DNA of 6,635 nucleotides from Deltaproteobacteria bacterium (GTDB lineage: Bacteria > Desulfobacterota > DSM-4660 > Desulfatiglandales > Desulfatiglandaceae). Positions 5,463-6,635 of the stretch are shown in pieces. Position 1 is the first letter of the stretch. Every line of letters begins with the position of its first letter. The notes below the pieces were generated by a model. That model worked only from the letters and a program-made list of their open reading frames with translations, had not been told where the DNA came from and made no database searches. The stretch spans positions 1 to 6,635 of the forward strand of contig JAFDKD010000611.1 in NCBI GenBank assembly GCA_019307165.1, given 5' to 3'. Both the position numbers and the translations under genes were made by a program.

Positions 5463-5690
5463 TGTTCGTTGTCGTCGTCGTTGTCGTTGTCGTAATCGCC
5501 GTAAGGCTCTCAACTCTCTCTGACGCCGTATTCGAGTGAAATCCGATAGACGTCAAGGTTTTCATGACCAAACTGCATGATCTCCTCGATTACGATTACG
5601 ACAACGACAACGAACACCGCTTCGCTGAGTACGCCAGAGACCGGCGCACAAGCATAGGCGGTTGTCAAAGCAATATTCACCCACTGAAAA
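5463..5690. repeat. MITE-like element, copy 3 (left-truncated, core in - orientation)
   Basis: The left inner array (5463-5498, TGTTCGTTGTCG to GTAATCG) and right inner array (5587-5616, CGATTACG to CGACAACGAACA) are inverted repeats of each other around the four-helix-bundle core. The right flank (5611-5690) matches copies 1 and 2 almost base for base, down to CACCCACTGAAAA. The outer 7-8 bases of the right terminal repeat are missing, replaced directly by the HgdB-like coding sequence. The whole left flank (terminal repeat plus GGTACGG to ACCGGCAAC) is also missing. The core runs on the minus strand, opposite to copy 2 relative to the same right flank. Confidence 0.83.
5510..5578 (-). pseudogene. 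Four-helix-bundle (S23/IVP-like) N-terminal fragment
   Basis: The minus-strand ATG at 5578 follows a GAGGAG-like site and gives 22 residues, MQFGHENLDVYRISLEYGV then RES and a stop. It is homologous to the fragment in copy 2 but ends earlier, because one base is lost around the RES-stop junction and the sequence differs there. The frame is also open upstream through the array (a run of valines from GTTGTC units), but this is translated repeat. Only the first helix of the usual ~120-residue protein remains, so it is a relic. Confidence 0.55.
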
Positions 5691-6635
5691 GACCACGGTC
5701 TTGAACTCCGGCCCGAAGTGCTCTTCCAGGCGCTTGGCAATCTCATGGACGCGCAGGGAAAAGGTGTGGCAGCTCAGGTTCTTGTGAAACAGGACGCCTT
5801 CCACGTCATATTTTTCCACCGAATCGAGGTAGACCTGCACCCGTTCGTCAATGGTCATGTTGGTGTACATGGTGGCATAGGTATGGGCCATGCTGTCCAG
5901 AAGGCTGTCGTAGCTGGTGGTATCCAGCTCCTTGCGCCAGGCATCCAGGTAGGTTGAGCCCACGACGGCAATGCCGTCTTTGGCAAACCCTTCCTGCAGT
6001 TCGCGAAAATTAAACCAGGTCGCCAGGTTGTCCCAGAGCAGGCGATGGCGCTCGTTGCCAACCGCGCTGACACCCTGGTCGGCCAGTTCGGAAGTGGCTT
6101 GAGTAAGCCCCTCATAATAATCGATAGCCTGCTGCGTGCCCCTTTCCGAAACCACAAGGGCCATGTGGGAAAATCCGTCAAAGGCGGTCATGGGTGTGGG
6201 TTTGGCGGTCCCCAGATCCAGGTAGGACTTCCAGAGTTCCACGGCCCGGCGGGACAGTTCGGCCACTTCCAGAAGATAATCCCGGTCCAGGCTGCGGCCC
6301 GTAATCTTTTCCAGCCAGGCAATCAGATCTTCGAGCTGGCTGCGCACGTATGCAATGCGGTCCTTTTCCAGCGACCCGTCGTAACGGTCACCCACGTTGA
6401 TCATTTTGTAGGGCCGGTTTCCTTGTATTTCGCTCAGATGCTTGAACCATTCGCAGATCACCCGGCACTGGTTGTCACAGGCCAAAAGGATATCCGGCTC
6501 GGCCAGCTTCGGTATGGGCCGCCCCTTTTCGTCCGTGAGATCGGTCGCGTCCTGCCTGCCCAGCCCCTCCAGGAGATAGCCGGTGTTGTATAGTTCATAA
6601 GCGCAGCCCATTCGGTCCAGTCCGGCTGTTTCGGC
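5562..6635 (-). pseudogene. HgdB-like 2-hydroxyacyl-CoA dehydratase / benzoyl-CoA reductase family subunit, 3' end broken by repeat copy 3
   Basis: The frame enters at the window edge (start outside) and runs to a stop at 5562-5564. Native sequence covers 315 residues (6635-5691); the last ~43 residues, from FSVGEYCF, are translated repeat. The native part resembles the HGD-D family, whose members bind a [4Fe-4S] cluster and reduce or dehydrate acyl-CoA or aryl-CoA esters with electrons from an ATP-driven activator. Candidate cluster cysteines sit at the family's three places: GCAYE near the N-terminal edge, the PDILLACDNQC block, and LSCHTFSL near the break (residue 281 from the ATG at 6611). 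WFKHL and a helical LEDLIAWLEKITGR segment also fit. Typical members have about 380-430 residues, so the C-terminal segment is lost. I could not find it left of the element. The exact substrate cannot be told from sequence. Type is given as pseudogene because of the truncation, but residual function cannot be excluded. Confidence 0.72.

Noticed and set aside
5348..5539. 63-residue + strand frame downstream of the promoter-like motifs
   Set aside because: Starts at TTG, runs into repeat copy 3 and becomes a run of valines from GTTGTC units; no family resemblance.
5718..6593. Long + strand frames opposite the HgdB-like gene
   Set aside because: They are antisense shadows of a GC-rich coding region; the minus-strand product has recognisable family motifs and cysteines.

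Overview
The window (about 6.6 kb, mostly GC-rich) carries the distal part of a tryptophan biosynthesis operon on the + strand, then about 1.4 kb of repeat-rich DNA without an intact gene, then a truncated minus-strand gene of the benzoyl-CoA reductase / 2-hydroxyacyl-CoA dehydratase (HgdB-like) family. The compact trp cluster, the strict-anaerobe enzyme family and the dense dispersed repeats (heptad arrays, palindromes, four-helix-bundle relics) suggest an anaerobic deltaproteobacterium, perhaps a Desulfobacteraceae-like sulfate reducer. That assignment is inference; no rRNA or other taxonomic marker is present.

Layout: trpD 3' end (1-474); a 158-bp terminal-inverted-repeat element (copy 1) in the trpD-trpC gap; trpC (783-1559); trpF (1547-2173, overlapping trpC); a repeat hairpin over the trpF stop (2139-2218); trpB (2255-3481); trpA (3474-4235, overlapping trpB). 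TrpD, TrpC and TrpF convert anthranilate to indole-3-glycerol phosphate through PRA and CdRP; TrpA and TrpB form tryptophan synthase. All family catalytic residues I can place are present, although TrpA and TrpB carry some non-consensus motifs.

Immediately after trpA lies a longer version of the same element (copy 2, 4273-4592), followed by a degenerate left end, a REP-like palindrome, two strong hairpins, two heptad arrays in inverted orientation, and an AT-rich island. A third, left-truncated copy (5463-5690) forms the broken 3' end of the HgdB-like gene.

The most interesting structure is this repeat family. It has a 20-bp terminal inverted repeat (CTTCCGGGTTTTCAGTGGGT). Copies 2 and 3 also have an inner pair of inverted GTTGTC/GACAAC arrays enclosing a ~98-bp core that encodes the first ~22 residues of a four-helix-bundle (S23/IVP-like) protein. 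The core points in opposite directions in copies 2 and 3 relative to the shared right flank, and is absent from copy 1. It therefore behaves like a cassette that has been inverted, or separately inserted, within a MITE-like shell. No transposase or recombinase is visible in the window.
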